Of a DNA stretch of 64,000 nt, positions 35,254 through 47,866 are shown one piece after another (position 1 is the stretch's first letter; the number at the start of each line of letters is the position of its first letter). Source of the DNA: Gymnopilus junonius. Lineage: Eukaryota > Basidiomycota > Agaricomycetes > Agaricales > Galerinaceae. Location of the stretch: positions 248,001 through 312,000 of the forward strand of contig JADNYJ010000024.1 of assembly GCA_015501075.1 (NCBI GenBank). Reading direction: 5' to 3'. The notes beneath the pieces are model-generated. The model searched no databases. It was not told the origin of the DNA and saw nothing but the letters and a program-made list of their open reading frames with translations. The position numbers were made by a program, and so were the translations under genes.

Positions 35254-38154
35254 TTAACGTGTAACTTCGCAAACCGCCAATTCGACAGTGGAAGCTACGC
35301 AAAAAAAAAACAAAAGAATACATCAGTAACTGCGTGAGATATTGTGCCATTTCACATACCTGGATAGAACCAGAATGATACAGCGATAATGATATAAAGG
35401 CCTGAAAGAAAGGTTAGAGACATTTCTCCGATGTGTGATTGGGGACCCTCACAAATTAGAATAACACCTTCAAGCCAATTCGACTTTCCATCTGCTACCA
35501 CGTAGCCCATGGTGTTGACTAGATAACTATTGAGATCGGCCAAGAATAATGATAAGCAACAAAAGAGACTGTACCAGCTATGTACAGGACCTGAGGACAT
35601 CAACTTATCAGATAAATGTTTAATGCAGGCATGAACGGTGCATTACCATAGACTGAAAAGGATCCATTAAGAGAGACAGGGGCTTGTGTGTGATCCACGC
35701 GAGAATGACAGTGAACCTGGCATCATTGAGCATTGTAAATGAGTAAGGTGTAAGATCGCCTTACGGGATGACAAGAAGCGCGGTTTGCTGGAGTCCAAAA
35801 CTTGTCAGTACAATGGTGACGGCAACTCAACGACGACTTACAATGGTAGAACCCACAGCAACACTAATACTCAGGCTAACCTCGTCCTTGACCGAAACCT
35901 TGACGGCAGTAATAATTTCTGCAGCAGCTCATCAACGTCTCACGCGTAGCGCAAAAGAAGGATTAAAACCGACCTGCCACTGAACTGATTGCCGGAAGTA
36001 GAATTAATCCAACCCATTCCTTACTGATGGTCATGGAAATTTCGTCCATCGCCGCAACAAGCCAGTCTACCGTTACTGCGACTGCCTGAAAGAGAGAGCG
36101 AAAAATCAGTTCAGCGAAAATGCAAGGAGGCAATTGGATCTCACCCCAGTCACGACAATAAGTAGTAATATAGTCAAGAACCAACTCAGCTGAGGCTGCT
36201 TCGGGGGAGGAGGAAGCTGTTCCTCGACTGATGCAACCGAACTCTCGACAGAGACAGTACTTGAACAGGCAATGCTATTAACAGTGGATGCGGTGGAATT
36301 ACGTGACATCGGAACGCCTCCCATCTCAGGTGCCACCAGACGTACTGTCGTCATCCCTGGTGAAGAATATGCATCCTTTTCGGAAGTGCTTCCGGGTCGA
36401 CTACTCAGTGTTACATCAGACGACGAAGATAAAGGGGACGAGACGAAAGGTCGACGGGGAGGGTCAAGAGAAGAGCTCTCAGTCGACAACCTGCTGAGGT
36501 CAACAGCTGAGTTCTGGGGACTACGGTGGGGTGTGTATGGACAGTTCTTGCGAATTGCGCGCTGTTCTTTGAGGACTGTAGATAACCTATTGCTTTTCTT
36601 ATTATGTTGGTCGTTATATAGGTAGGTGTGAGACCATAGTTGGAATAGCATGTAGGCGAGGTAGACTGGAAGAGTTGTTTGGTAATTCGATGCACAGATA
36701 TTGCTGAAGGTGAAAAAAAACATACTGAATAAGAGAATGATGGACACCTTATAGGAAGAAATAAAGTCAGCCGATATGTTGTTGTTTTCACCATAGAAGA
36801 CGTACTCCATGACTCATGTGCAATATGTTTTCCGTCTGTTCCTCAAAGGATGCATCGGTCTCTGCGGCCAGAGTAAAATGATAAGCTGCAGGCAAGAGTA
36901 TGGCGCCGATGCTGAGACTTAGCAGAGAAGAATTGATCTGTGTCGCAGCTGCCGAAGTGTTTCAGTAAATATCTTAAAGGCAGCAAAATGAGCCAGATTT
37001 ACTTGGGTCGAAGCCTTGTTCAGAGAAACGAATCCCGCCTGCGAAGAAACAAAGACCCAATACCAGGACTGCACCAAACGATCACGAATAAGGATGATCA
37101 TTACAAAGGAGCTTCAAAGAGCGACTCACGAAGTTTACATAACATTGAACCAATAACTACAAAATTTATCAGTCCCTGCATTTTAACGGCCCAAGCATTG
37201 ACGTACGTGTTGATTGAACAACCCGGAGCTCGCATTTTCGCAAAGCACTGATCTAATAGAGGTATGAGACGTGGGTTAAGGATGAGATTGCGGATGGTGC
37301 ATACGGCGACGACAACCTCTACGCTGTATTCAAGAATTGAATAAGGGAAGAAGAAGAAACATGTCTCTGTTGACTCACAAATTACTCTGATAAAAAGTCC
37401 AGGGACGTCAATGAATCTAGTATGTTGATATTGAAGAATCAATTTACCATGCTACCGTTCAACAGGCCAGTCTTGGAACCTCCGATTCTGATCGCTAGGT
37501 CCCTTGTTGACAGGTCATGAAGCTAAGAGGAGAGAATCGGTGTCATATCATTGGAAAGCGTGCAGAAGGGCGCACCCTAACTAAAGGCACCAGTGCTAAG
37601 ATACAGACTGAAAACAACAATTAGCGAGAATCTGAGCACATTGAGTTGAATTGACTAGCATGTAAAGGTAAGGCCATGATAATTCTTGATGCCAAGAGTC
37701 ATAGCCCACTATTAAATAAAGAAACATCAGGTGATGGCCCAACGCGGTGAAATACGACATACAGAGATAGGAATCAATATGAGACAGAGGTTGAGCCCTG
37801 CAATATATACTGTTATGAAGAATTGACCAGGCGCTCGATACTCGCAGACCTACATGATTTCAATGCCACGTCCCATCCACGCAAGGCGGTTGACCACTTG
37901 AATCGCAGCCTTCCCTTGGACACAAGGGAAGATGTAGCATCCCTATCACCAGCCGGGTGGAAGTAAGGCAAATCTCCCTGACCAGAACTAGACCCCTCAG
38001 CAAAATCGCCTTGACCAACAAGGTTAGAACCCGAGTCGACCGAGCATTCCGACAACTTGGAGTCGGAGCACATTCGTACAGGGGCTGGTAGATTGCTTCT
38101 CTCAACGTCCAAAGTTCTCCTAGCTGGAGGCAGCGAGTGTTGACCGACTATCAT
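35254..38154 (-). CDS. Vacuolar Ca2+/H+ exchanger (CAX/VCX1 family)
   Basis: This many-exon membrane protein has the internal repeat structure of Ca2+:cation antiporters. The N-terminus from 38154 (MIVGQHSLPPARRTLD) is a long hydrophilic regulatory region. Hydrophobic segments follow through many introns. The C-terminal half shows the diagnostic second alpha repeat: EWVGLILLPAISSVAG, then EIITAVKVSVKDEVSLSISVAVGSTIQTALFVIPF near 35,790-36,010, and a final helix LYIIIAVSFWFYP near 35,360-35,400. The last exon gives STVELAVCEVTR with stop at 35254-35256. An additional Ser/Thr/Pro-rich loop of about 110 residues, around 36,220-36,610, sits between the two halves. Such proteins load Ca2+ into the vacuole using the proton gradient. 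It ends 125 bases from the CTU2 stop, convergently. The canonical GNAAE-type motif is altered to SSVAG plus EI. Confidence 0.8.
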
Positions 38155-38794
38155 CTTGGGGAGGGATTTGACACGCGGAAGGGTGGATTAGTCTTTGTTC
38201 TTGGAAAAAGAAATAGAGGCCGCCAGCGCCAATGACCTTCGAAGCAAAAAAGAGGAGAATATCTTTGCACCGACGCTAGGACCTCTTTCAAAACATGCAA
38301 CCGATCTTCTAATAATTCGAGCCGTATTTGGTTAGGTCGTTACCGTAAGTGGAGTAGTTGGTTGATAATTGATCGGGGTCAGCCACTTCAAGTTTCAATG
38401 TGTTGTTGCATTCCTTCCACGAAGAGCTCGACGTATGCATTGAGACAGAACGATCTAAACAATCGTCGCCTATTTTTCTTAATCTGAAGGTTGGACTATA
38501 GTCCAAGGAGAGTCGAGACTTATAAAGTTGAGAATCAGAAGCGGCGCTGCGGCGGAAAATCGCCTTGGACGCGCTGCGTGACAATGCGGTCACGTCACAT
38601 GACTCGGTAATCAACGCGTCGACGCGTGATGTTCCTGAAATAAGAATTTCATTATTATTTCAAGTTGTTTCCCTTTCCCTTCCACAAAAGCTGTCGATAT
38701 AATCTATCGGTCTCCCCTCTTTTTTGGGTCAATACTTTAAGCAATACTCCAAGGAATATTCCGCCTTCAGACTCCCAAAGTAATCGGTTGACTT
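38155..38794. promoter_or_regulatory. Divergent promoter region of the Ca2+/H+ exchanger and SRS2
   Basis: The two genes start back to back over 640 bases. The inner part around 38,560-38,640 is rich in CG-containing hexamers (for example ACGCGTCGACGCGTGA, and GGACGCGCTGCGTG before it). Repeated ACGCGT cores are the MluI cell-cycle box (MCB) bound by MBF in fungi and would suit a replication or repair helicase. This is inference from motif alone. Confidence 0.4.
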
Positions 38795-41700
38795 ATGAAT
38801 AGTACCCCTGGACCCTCGCGTCGTGATGTCGCTGCCAGTGCTCAAATTGCTTCCACATCTGAATTTTCGGCAAATATAGACCGTATGCTGGCAAGTCTTA
38901 ATGAAGCCCAACTTAAAGGTTTGATTTTATTTCTCGAGTTGCCAATTTCTCTTGCTCAAAAAATATAAGCTGTTGAACATGATCCAACAATACCTTTACA
39001 AATTCTGGCTGGTCCGGGAAGTGGGAAAACGAAAGTACGTTATGTGAAAGATTTTTTTGTATTGACTGATCTATGTTCCACTCAGGTTTTAACTTCCCGA
39101 ATTGCTCGTTTAATTACAACCCATAAACTTCCTCCATCTACCATATGCGCCGTGACATTTACCAATAAAGCAGCTAATGAAATGCGCGACCGACTGACCA
39201 AACTCATCGGGAAAGTAAAAACGACTGCTCTGCAAATGGGGACATTTCATTCGATCTGTGCAAGATACCTTCGAATGTTTTCGGCCGAGGTTAATCTCGA
39301 TACTAACTTTACTATATGCGATGCCGACGAGAGGTCTGTTGTCAACACTCATGAGTGTCAATCCTGCTAAGCTCACATCCTGCACTTTCAGCAAAAAACT
39401 GGTCAACACGCTCTTGAAGCCCTATGCCGACTATATGATTGAACACGATATTACTCTTTCAGAAAGCAACGTTGCAACCACCGTTTCGAAGGCAAAAGCT
39501 AAAGGTCAAACCGCTGCCATGTTCTATCAGGACATTGAAAGGGGCGAATCTCTTGCACGACGATATAAAACTCAGCCTCAGTGTGAAGAGAAAAAGAGCG
39601 TACATCGCATTATTGCCGAGGTGTACATAGGCTATGAGCAGGTCCTCAAGGACAACAATGCGCTGGACTTCGATGACTTGCTAATATATGGCGTGAAACT
39701 CTTCACGACTCACCAGGAATCTGTCTTATGGTGTCGACACATCCTTGTGGATGAATTGTGAGTTTACCGTCTCGCTAACCCCTTCGTAGATTTGCTGCAA
39801 CTTAAATCCTAGCCAAGATACAAATACTATGCAATACGAATTAATGAGAGCGATAGCGATCCGGAAATGCGTCACTATTGTTGGCGATCCTGATCAGTCA
39901 AGTCCGTGTGACATTTACTGCTGTTTTATCTTACTTATTAAATTGATTATTAGTCTATGGATGGCGATCTGCCGAGGTCGTGAATTTATCCCGAATGCGT
40001 CAGGGTAATGCTCTTGAGGTTATTTTCACTTTTGCCAATTGCTTGTTCACCCTTTTATAGACTTTCCAAGTACCCAGCAAGTATTCTTGGAACAGAACTA
40101 TCGTTCAACCGCATCGATATTGCGAGCATCCCTTGCCATTGTTGCAGAAGGTAAGTTCAAATTTTTGTTTTTTCTTCCTATTCTGATGTCGTGTTCCAGA
40201 TAAAAAGCGGATTTCAAAGTCACTGCACACGTCGCATCCCCTTGGTTCGACTCCATTTGTTGGTGAATTCTTCACTGACAAGACGGAGGCTGATTTTATT
40301 GCTGATGAAATCAAACGCTGTACTGCCAACATGGGCGGAGTCCTCAAATGGGGAGACTTCGTAATTTTACGTGTGTCGTTTATGTGGTACCTTCATTAAG
40401 GAGCAATTTCTTACTCATTTCAAGTTCGCTTTAACGCGCTTTCACGACCTATTGAAAGTGCATTGCAGAAGTGTGGGATCCCTTGTAGGATCCTTGGGGG
40501 GCACAAGTTTTTTGAACGAATGGAGGTCTGTGTTTGAAAGGCAAAAATCTCGGCCATCTCTCACCGTAGTATAGGTAAAAGATGTCTTATCGTACCTACA
40601 ACTGGCCGACAACCCCAGCTTCAATCCCGCATTTATTCGTGCAGTTAAAGTACCAGCTCGTGGACTAGGCGACAAGGTGCGACTTCTACCATTTCGACCC
40701 AGTGTCTTTGCCCACCCTGCATTCCTTAGTCTTTGTCAGAGATAGCATCTCAGGCCCAAAAACTCAAGATTTCCCAATTGGAGCTCATTGAGAGGATCCA
40801 CGACAGCAAACTGCCGGACACCAAACCTTCAATCAAGAAGAAAATAGTTTCTTTCGTGAAGGCCATCCGTTGTTTGCGTAAACTTGATGAAGAGGTAAAA
40901 TTTTCCGATAGTCCCTTTTCCGATAGAAGCTGAACTGGTTGGGCCAGAAATGCCCTCCTTCTGATATGATTCGAAAGTTGGTCGACTTGATTGGCTATGA
41001 AGGCCATTTGAAGAAGACCCAACAAGACTGGGAAAGTAGATGGGAGAACGTGCAGGAACTGATCACATTCGCCACCGAGGTTGAAGAGGAAGCTTCGAAA
41101 CAGAAAAACGAAAGGGAACAAGGACTCTTGGTACGGACAACCCCTGAACAGTGAGAAATCTAGGTTCCAGCTCTCGCTAAAGCCATACTAATGATTTCTA
41201 AACAGGCATTCTATCTTACGAGATTTCCTGCAGGCTTCTTCGTTGTCATCAGAGGGCGACAATGAAACGGAAGACCAAAGCAAAGAGGTCAGGTCTATAA
41301 ATCTTGCATGTACAGAAGGCTAACTGGGGATTAATTAAGAAAGTCACTATTTCAACGTGCCATGCAGCTAAGGGATTAGAATGGCCTGTCGTTATCATTC
41401 CCTCGGGTACTGTGTTTACTATTTGTGATCCTTGTCTGTCGGCTAACATCCCTTAAGTCGATCAGGACACCTTTCCTTTTTATCGGACGGAGGACATAGA
41501 GGAAGAAAGGTGTGTGATTTGACAAGTATACTGTTTTACGTTACTCACACCGTTATTAGACGACTTCTTTACGTTGCTTGCACGAGAGCTCAAGCTCTTT
41601 TGTATATTCTATTTGCCAAGGAGCGCGTGGTTGCAGGCAGAACCAAGGAAAAGAAACTTTCCGACTTTGTGTCGGTGGTGCGACGGAAGAACGAAGTGAG

Positions 41701-43023
41701 TAGTAGTAGTTCGTTGCATGCCCATGATATTGTTCATCTCTGATCTTTTGTTCAGGGTTTTTTCAGCTACGACGTCCCCCGCTTTTTGCCTAATGATCGA
41801 ACCGTGACATCGACCGTGCTAAATAGGCCCGTTCCTGACGAGGCGGAAGTTGAGCGCCGGCTCGCTGAACTGTAAGAATCGATAATAATAATTACCCGTT
41901 GAATCAAGTCACTGAAAAATAATTAGAGAACTGCTTGGAGACCGTGTACAACCAACTTTCCAAACACCACAAGGGGTGCTTTCGGCTGTTTCATTGACGG
42001 GGAAAAAATCCTCGATAACAGAAGTACCATTTGGAGCAGGTGAACACTTCTCTACTTTTCACATATCTTTTGGCTTTAACTCGCCTAGGAGATCTATCTG
42101 CATTATATGCAGCACCTGATGCTTTATCCGCAATTTCAGCATCTTTTATGAAAGACTACAATAAGAAGACCCCGTTCAATAAGCGTCCCAAGCCACCCTC
42201 AAAGCCTAGTCTATTTACGCTAACTTCTGGCGTTTTTACGCATTCATTACAAACGGGGATAACTTCATGGTCCCCAGATGAAGAAGATTTTGGTTTGCCT
42301 TCCACATCTCATATCGCAACAAGTTCATCCTCGAGGCAAGGGTACAGTAATACCCGGACACCAGACAGACCGCAGCCTACACGTCAAATCCAAACCCTTG
42401 ACCGGAACGAGTTATCATCGGGCTTTTCTAGACCATCCAGTGTTAATGATGGATATTCGGATATGACTCCTCTCAGACCTACCCCTACTGACAATGCCTT
42501 CCGGACGCCCTCTACTACTCTGGATCTAACAAGTCCAGTTAATGAAAAACTTGGACACAACTCTGGAGACCGTATACTGAACCCACATTCCAAATTGAAC
42601 CAACTGAGCAATGAACAGTCTCTTAATAGTTCAAGGCATCCACCTAGGCATTCTGTAACAAGATCGCCTTTACCAAGCTACGACCAGACGCGACCGCCGG
42701 GTAAGACTAGCTCTGGACCAAGGTCCTCGATTTGGTCGCAGCAGAACAAAGCTTCCACCCTCAGTTATGACATGGTCTGCTCTCCTGAACCCACGGCATC
42801 GTCGGTAGTTCCATCACAGCCGAAGGGACAGCAACATTTTGTCCCTAGTGCCGTATCCAACCTTCCAACTGGGAAAGATGTAGCCACTCGGACAGAACCT
42901 TCATTATCTTCACAACCTATAACCCGGACCGCAGCACCTCAAACAGCCGGTACAAAGCGGAGATTGGGAATGGGAAGGATGACCAATAGTTATTCGAACA
43001 AGAAATTCAAGCACCCCGTATGA
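38795..43023 (+). CDS. SRS2: UvrD/Rep-family 3'-5' DNA helicase, SRS2 type
   Basis: This superfamily 1 helicase strips Rad51 filaments and limits recombination during replication. It starts MNSTPGPSRRDVAAS. Motifs in order: Q-type region LNEAQLKAVEH, Walker A AGPGSGKTKV near 39,010-39,040, Ia FTNKAANEM, Walker B VDEFQDTN across the intron near 39,755-39,815, III VGDPDQSIYGWR near 39,880-39,975, IV EQNYRSTASIL near 40,090, V HAAKGLEWPVVI near 41,360-41,400 and VI RRLLYVACTRAQALL near 41,555-41,610. A short intron at 39,333-39,390 joins DADE to SKKLVNTLL. After the helicase core a non-conserved Ser/Pro-rich tail from about 42,100 ends KRRLGMGRMTNSYSNKKFKHPV. That tail is where yeast Srs2 binds Rad51, PCNA and SUMO. 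All motifs look intact. Confidence 0.93.
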
Positions 43024-44236
43024 TTGTGAGTTATCGCATTTCTGAATATTAGCGCTGGGTTGATACAAACTCCAAGTTGTCCTCTTTAATCCTACTGTTT
43101 ATGTCGTATATAACCATGAGAATTTGAAACCTCTTTGTACCTAAAATCTTTACAAGCAGCCTCATGGCAGTGATTGACGTTGACAAAAAAAGATCTTACC
43201 AGGGACCTCAAATGCTTCGCGGCATTACTTGTGTCAAAGCGGACCGCAATGAGCATACTCGAACGCGCTTCACAACACATAAGAGGTCGACAGCAGTGTG
43301 CGGCGACAATCCAATTTCGCTTTAATTAACCGCCACGAGCTTTCAGAGCACAGGTAAGGTGGCTGCAATCGACATTACGTTAAGATAAAGAAGTGCAGTG
43401 CGAGATCCAGAAGTCGAAGGATAAGAGGTGCCCTTACACCATGGATCGTCCAGATTACCAAGGAAGAAAAGATGGACCGAGATAATGCGCTCAAGAGACA
43501 GGCGAACACGGGCCTTGTCAAGATCACATCTGAATAAAGAAAAGGATAATCAGCCTAGAGCAAGATATAAGAAAGATGGGAAAGAGGATCAGGAGTCGAG
43601 TGAGTGTCCGCAGCTCCATTGAGGTGCATTGGTAGTCTAACATGCTATTGACTAGTGGCAAAAGCCCATCCCGTCGGTTGAACAAAAAGAAAGGAAACTC
43701 ACGTTTGACGTCGACAAAGCATGCGATGAGATTGAAGGGAAATTTAACGACGGAAAAAGCCGGCAGGGTTTCGCAAAAGGCCGGGACCGGGGGTGCATCC
43801 AAACGGGGAATTGATATTCCTGTGCGATTTTCGTTGGTGTAATGACGAGACGGTGTAGCCTCATGTTAACAGCGAGGCAGAAAGCAACTTCACTCGACAG
43901 CTGATCCGGTCTCCTCTTGCTTTATCCTTCCATTCTGGACGGTTCTGCCAATTTTTCGATTTATAGATTATCGTGATGCTTCACTCTTTTGTCATTCCTT
44001 GATCATCTCTTAGAGTGGAGGGACAAGTGCTCCTTCGTCTGCTGCCCGCTATCTCCGTGTAGTGACACATTTCCTCGACATTTATCGAAACCCTTCGCCT
44101 CGTGAGTCGCGCACGGCATGGGCTGTATCTCTGCCACTGACCCTTAATTCCTTAAAGCCCTCCTCCGACTTCGGATCCACCCCTCTTACCGTTCATACCT
44201 TGTCGCTAAACATTTCCCTCCTCGTTTTGAATTCCC
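43024..44236. other. 1.2 kb intergenic region upstream of the Hsp20-like gene
   Basis: This contains the SRS2 3' end and the promoter of the next gene. Short open frames on both strands (43428-43622, 43524-43802, 43642-43842) are Lys/Arg-rich or show no motifs. The last 200 bases are pyrimidine-rich, fitting a leader region. Confidence 0.4.
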
Positions 44237-45081
44237 ATGCCTACCTACGCCGTCAACCGCAGAGATGATAAGGCCATACCCTCGCCTGTTACACCTGCGG
44301 TGACAGGTATTGATTATCCTTCAAATGACGATGCGTCCACTGAGGTGGACGTGTACAAACACCGCGGAATGGCTCGTGGGTTGTATACACATCCCAACAT
44401 TGCCGGTTCTACCATCGAAGATGTTGAGCCCCCGGCCGACGCTAGATCACTCGATTTTATATGGGACACCATTCGCCAAGAGAAGGAAAGGAAGATGGCG
44501 AAGGAGCGCCCCAAGGTGCAATCTCTGGAGGAGGCCGTCCAAGAGTTATACGTATCTGATCATCCTCCGATGCAAATTCCTCTGATGGAGTCCCCTCCTG
44601 TCTCTGTGCCCAAGTCATTGAAGAAGCAGAAATCAATGTAGCATTTGTCTTCATTCCCGTACCTTGGACCTTTTGTTTAACTAACGCACTTCACAGATCC
44701 AATTTCCGTGAATCCACGGACGGACGTGCGATCGTGGCCACTTTCGACCTAACCGACGTTGCAAAACAGGATATTCACATCAGCTTTCAACGCAATAAAC
44801 TTGTCCTTACCTGGGAGACTGGTGAAATTACGGAGTGGGAAGAAGAGGATGGTGTGGTCATGAGAGAATATGTCAAGAAAATGTACCATCGTACATTACC
44901 CCTTCCTGAAGGAACACGGGTGCGTACTTGTACGAACTTCATATTCACGTCAATGTCCTGATATTCTCTGTCGCAGTTTGAGGAAATTCATGCCCAAATG
45001 ACAGGCAAAGGCCTCATCTTAAGATACCCCAACATGCGTTGTTACAGAATCGACTCTCGGTCTCGGTCTGGAGATTCTTGA
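44237..45081 (+). CDS. Hsp20/alpha-crystallin-fold protein
   Basis: Three exons (44237-44637, 44697-44919, 44977-45081) total 729 nt, 242 residues, in frame. The first 130 residues are hydrophilic and mostly disordered in look, starting MPTYAVNRRDDKAIP, with a short acidic/basic helix RQEKERKMAKERPK. The C-terminal 100 residues match an alpha-crystallin-like sandwich: AIVATFDLTDVAKQDIHISF, NKLVLTWETGE, REYVKKMYHRTLPLPEGTRF, and a closing GKGLILRYP. That is the order of Hsp20 beta strands, with the conserved R-T-L-P-L-P turn. Such proteins bind unfolding clients. The long N-terminal extension sets it apart from ordinary small heat-shock proteins, so a specialised co-chaperone-like role is possible. 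Confidence 0.78.
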
Positions 45082-45551
45082 CTTGCTTCTGTGACACGCC
45101 GCACGATCTCGCTGCATAAATTATTTCTTTCTTCGGTCATGTATTCCGGACATGCAAGCTTTTTAGTTAATTGTATTCTAACATCGTATAGTGGCCTTCG
45201 GAGCCGATGCATTTGTATTTCCAGTTGCATATAGAACATGTTTAGACGTGCTCTTCCTCATGTAGTTCAAAGGTCGTCGGTCTAACGGAGACGAAACACA
45301 CAAGGCCTGTGGTGCTAAGAATCGGCGCTAAGAACCACTTGGTATTGATTACTTTCACAATTTAGGATGGTCCATATATCAGGGCTGGGAAGTCGACGCA
45401 TATGATTTAAAGGAACGGGGGAAGTTGATTGCGGGCTTAGTTCAGTGAAAACGCAGTTCCGGGGCGAATGATATGCAGGCAACGTGGCTTGATCTCGATT
45501 GCAAATTGAAGTTAGCCATTGTAAGCCACATGTGCACAGAAGACAACAACA
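45082..45551. other. Convergent intergenic region
   Basis: This lies between the ends of the Hsp20-like gene and the unidentified minus-strand gene. The 470 bases show no supported coding segment, RNA or repeat. Confidence 0.4.
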
Positions 45552-47866
45552 CTATAACTTTACCTTATGGTAAAAAGGTTTTTCGGATTCAGAAAAGGAA
45601 CTGTCAAAGAATAGAAATATGGCATCAAAAGGGAATGCAATCTTACGGGATATTCTTGAACTTGTGGGCCTGCTCGTTTTGCTTTTGTTCTTGACCCTGT
45701 TTGTGGGAGATATTGCTGATGACGCCTCGGTTCCATTAAGATTACGCATAGTAGCTAAAATGCCGTCCATGAGAGACACGAGAGGCCTAAGGGATTTCTT
45801 ATCAAGCTGTTGGCCATTTCTCTCTATTTTTCTCTGTGGTGGCATCGAAACCATACAAGGCCTTTCAGAGTCATGATGGAATGGAACAGGGGTCATCTCT
45901 CTTTCTTGTAGAGGCGTTTCATCAAATGAGACGGGAGGAACCGGGGACGATGCTGCTAGTAAAGACTCTTGACATAACCCTTGAGTAACGACATCACTTG
46001 GATGATCACTCCGATTTGACTTCAAATGCGAAGATAGAGGAAGCGATTCAATACGTTTTGGAGGCCGACTGGCAACTTCCATCTTTTTCATTTCCAGCGC
46101 ATTTGTTCCTGCACCGTGTCTATGAACTTAGCCTTGCCCAACTTTGGGAGAACAAAAGTATTACTTACTGGCCTTTCGGCTCCTTCGACTGAAGCGGGGT
46201 GGCGGGATGATTCAAAGGTGCGAGTTGCAAACATGAAGCTGTAGTAGACTTCCTCTTACGTGCTGTACTTATCGAGCCATAACTGTACAAAAAGTGAGGA
46301 AGTATATGTGTATTCAATGTAATTCAGCTTACTCTCGCGTATGGAACATGGCGGCATAACTATCTTCTGCTTCGTCTACGGAGACAAACGCTAGAGGAGG
46401 ACACCCAAACGTTGGCAGCTCGAGTTTCCAGCAACTGTCATCGTTCTCAACTTGATCGGTATGTTTCCTTTTCCCCGAGTTTGTCTTCTGGCGCAATGTA
46501 GAACTAGAAACTGAAATATTGGCAGAAGGCACTCCTGGGTCAGCGTCTGTCTGCCATGTCCTTGTTAGAAGGGGACGATCACCAGCCAAGGGCCATTGAT
46601 GCGGCCTAATCCTCGAAGAGAAGCTGGCCGTCCTCATAGCATTGGATTTCCGAGGGTCAATTAACTTCCAGTTCCGTTTTCGGGCTGTTGCCGGTGGTAA
46701 ATCATCAGGTTCTTTGATGTCCGGCTCTGCCTCTGATATGAAACGTAGTGGCACACGAACATCTGCTTCCTGGCCAGGAGAATGCAGAAAGTTCGGATCT
46801 GGATCTCCATAGGTAGCAATAGCAGCTTCGTATATGCGCTCTTTCAAAGGTTTTCTGTGCCTAGCCTTCCTAGAACGCCTTGTGGTTGGAATGGGAGAAG
46901 TGCGTCTATACGAAGGGGAGGACGTCCCAATTTTACTGGAAGTGTCGCGGGGAAATTGTTCACGAGCTACTTTTCTCGAGCGCAGTTGCAGCTGATACTC
47001 GTTTTCAGGAATGCCACGAGAGTCAGTCCGACGTCCACTAGATTCATGGGTTATCTCCTCCTCCTTGAGCTGATTCATATCGTTTCCAAGTTCATTATCG
47101 TCCGATAATATCATTCGCCTTGCCCTTCGACCCCTTTTCTTGCCATAACGGCGATTAACTGCAAGTGTCTTCGGGTCGCTAGATCCTTTCAGGAACTCTT
47201 CAACAGTCAGGACCTTTTGAGATGTAACAGGGCTGCTGAGACCGAAGTCCCGAGCCATTTTAATTGCTCCAATATAGTCGGCATAAGCAGTACTAGAAGT
47301 GGCTTGTATAGCCTGAGTATGTGCGGGACAAGGAGACAGAGCCCCGTCGGGCGCTAATATTTGGTCAGCAGTGCATATGCGCGGCGCCAGAGATTTTTCC
47401 AGACAGTGAACGGAGTGTTCTTCGCCGTCATTTGCAGGCCCGAGATTGGAACGCAGAGACAGCTGCAGAAGCAGTCCTCCATCATAAGACGTCGGAATAA
47501 CTTCATAGTTCGGTTCAGATTCAGCTTTAGCGCCAGTCTTGGGAGATAGGAGCGCATATATTTGCTCATTCACTGGCTGTCTCCTTTTTGGAGGCGTAGC
47601 AGCATAGGAGATGTAATAACCCAAACAAGGATCCACAGCCTTCTGATGCACCGGCGAAAAGGCAACATTAATCCGTCTCCGTTTCGATCGCACCTGCACA
47701 TGAAATTTTGAATACAAGCCCAAGCCACACCAACATCGGCAGCGAGCAACATCCATCGGTGGTCGAGGACGAAGAGAGAGCAACAGAAGAAGAAACAGTT
47801 GAGATTTAGACACAAAAGCAGAGCAGCAGAGTATCCAAAGGGGTGCCGCACCACATAGTCAGACAT
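45552..47866 (-). CDS. Unidentified basic, probably nuclear protein
   Basis: I do not recognise this gene. The long central exon (about 46329-47700) is open for some 450 codons. It has basic clusters that look like nuclear-localisation signals (KKRGRRARRM near 47,120 and RRSRKARHRKPLKERIYEA near 46,860), a SANT- or motif-free low-hydrophobicity composition, and conserved-looking blocks such as TPPKRRQPVNEQIYALL and VLTVEEFLKG. The N-terminus may be MSDYVVRHPFGYSAALL at 47866, joined through an intron, but I could not place that junction with certainty. Downstream exons run through SISTARKRKSTTASC (about 46,150-46,270) to a Ser/Pro/Arg-rich end with stop at 45552. Whether 45552-46091 belongs to the same transcript is likely but not proven. 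Confidence 0.55.

Noticed and set aside
39330..39395. Apparent frameshift in SRS2 between DADE and the following block
   Set aside because: A standard 58-nt GT-AG intron at 39,333-39,390 joins the frames exactly and restores a sensible helicase sequence.
45619..45876. Plus-strand open frame with hydrophobic stretch
   Set aside because: It is antisense to the Ser/Pro-rich exon of the unidentified minus-strand gene and shows no independent signal.
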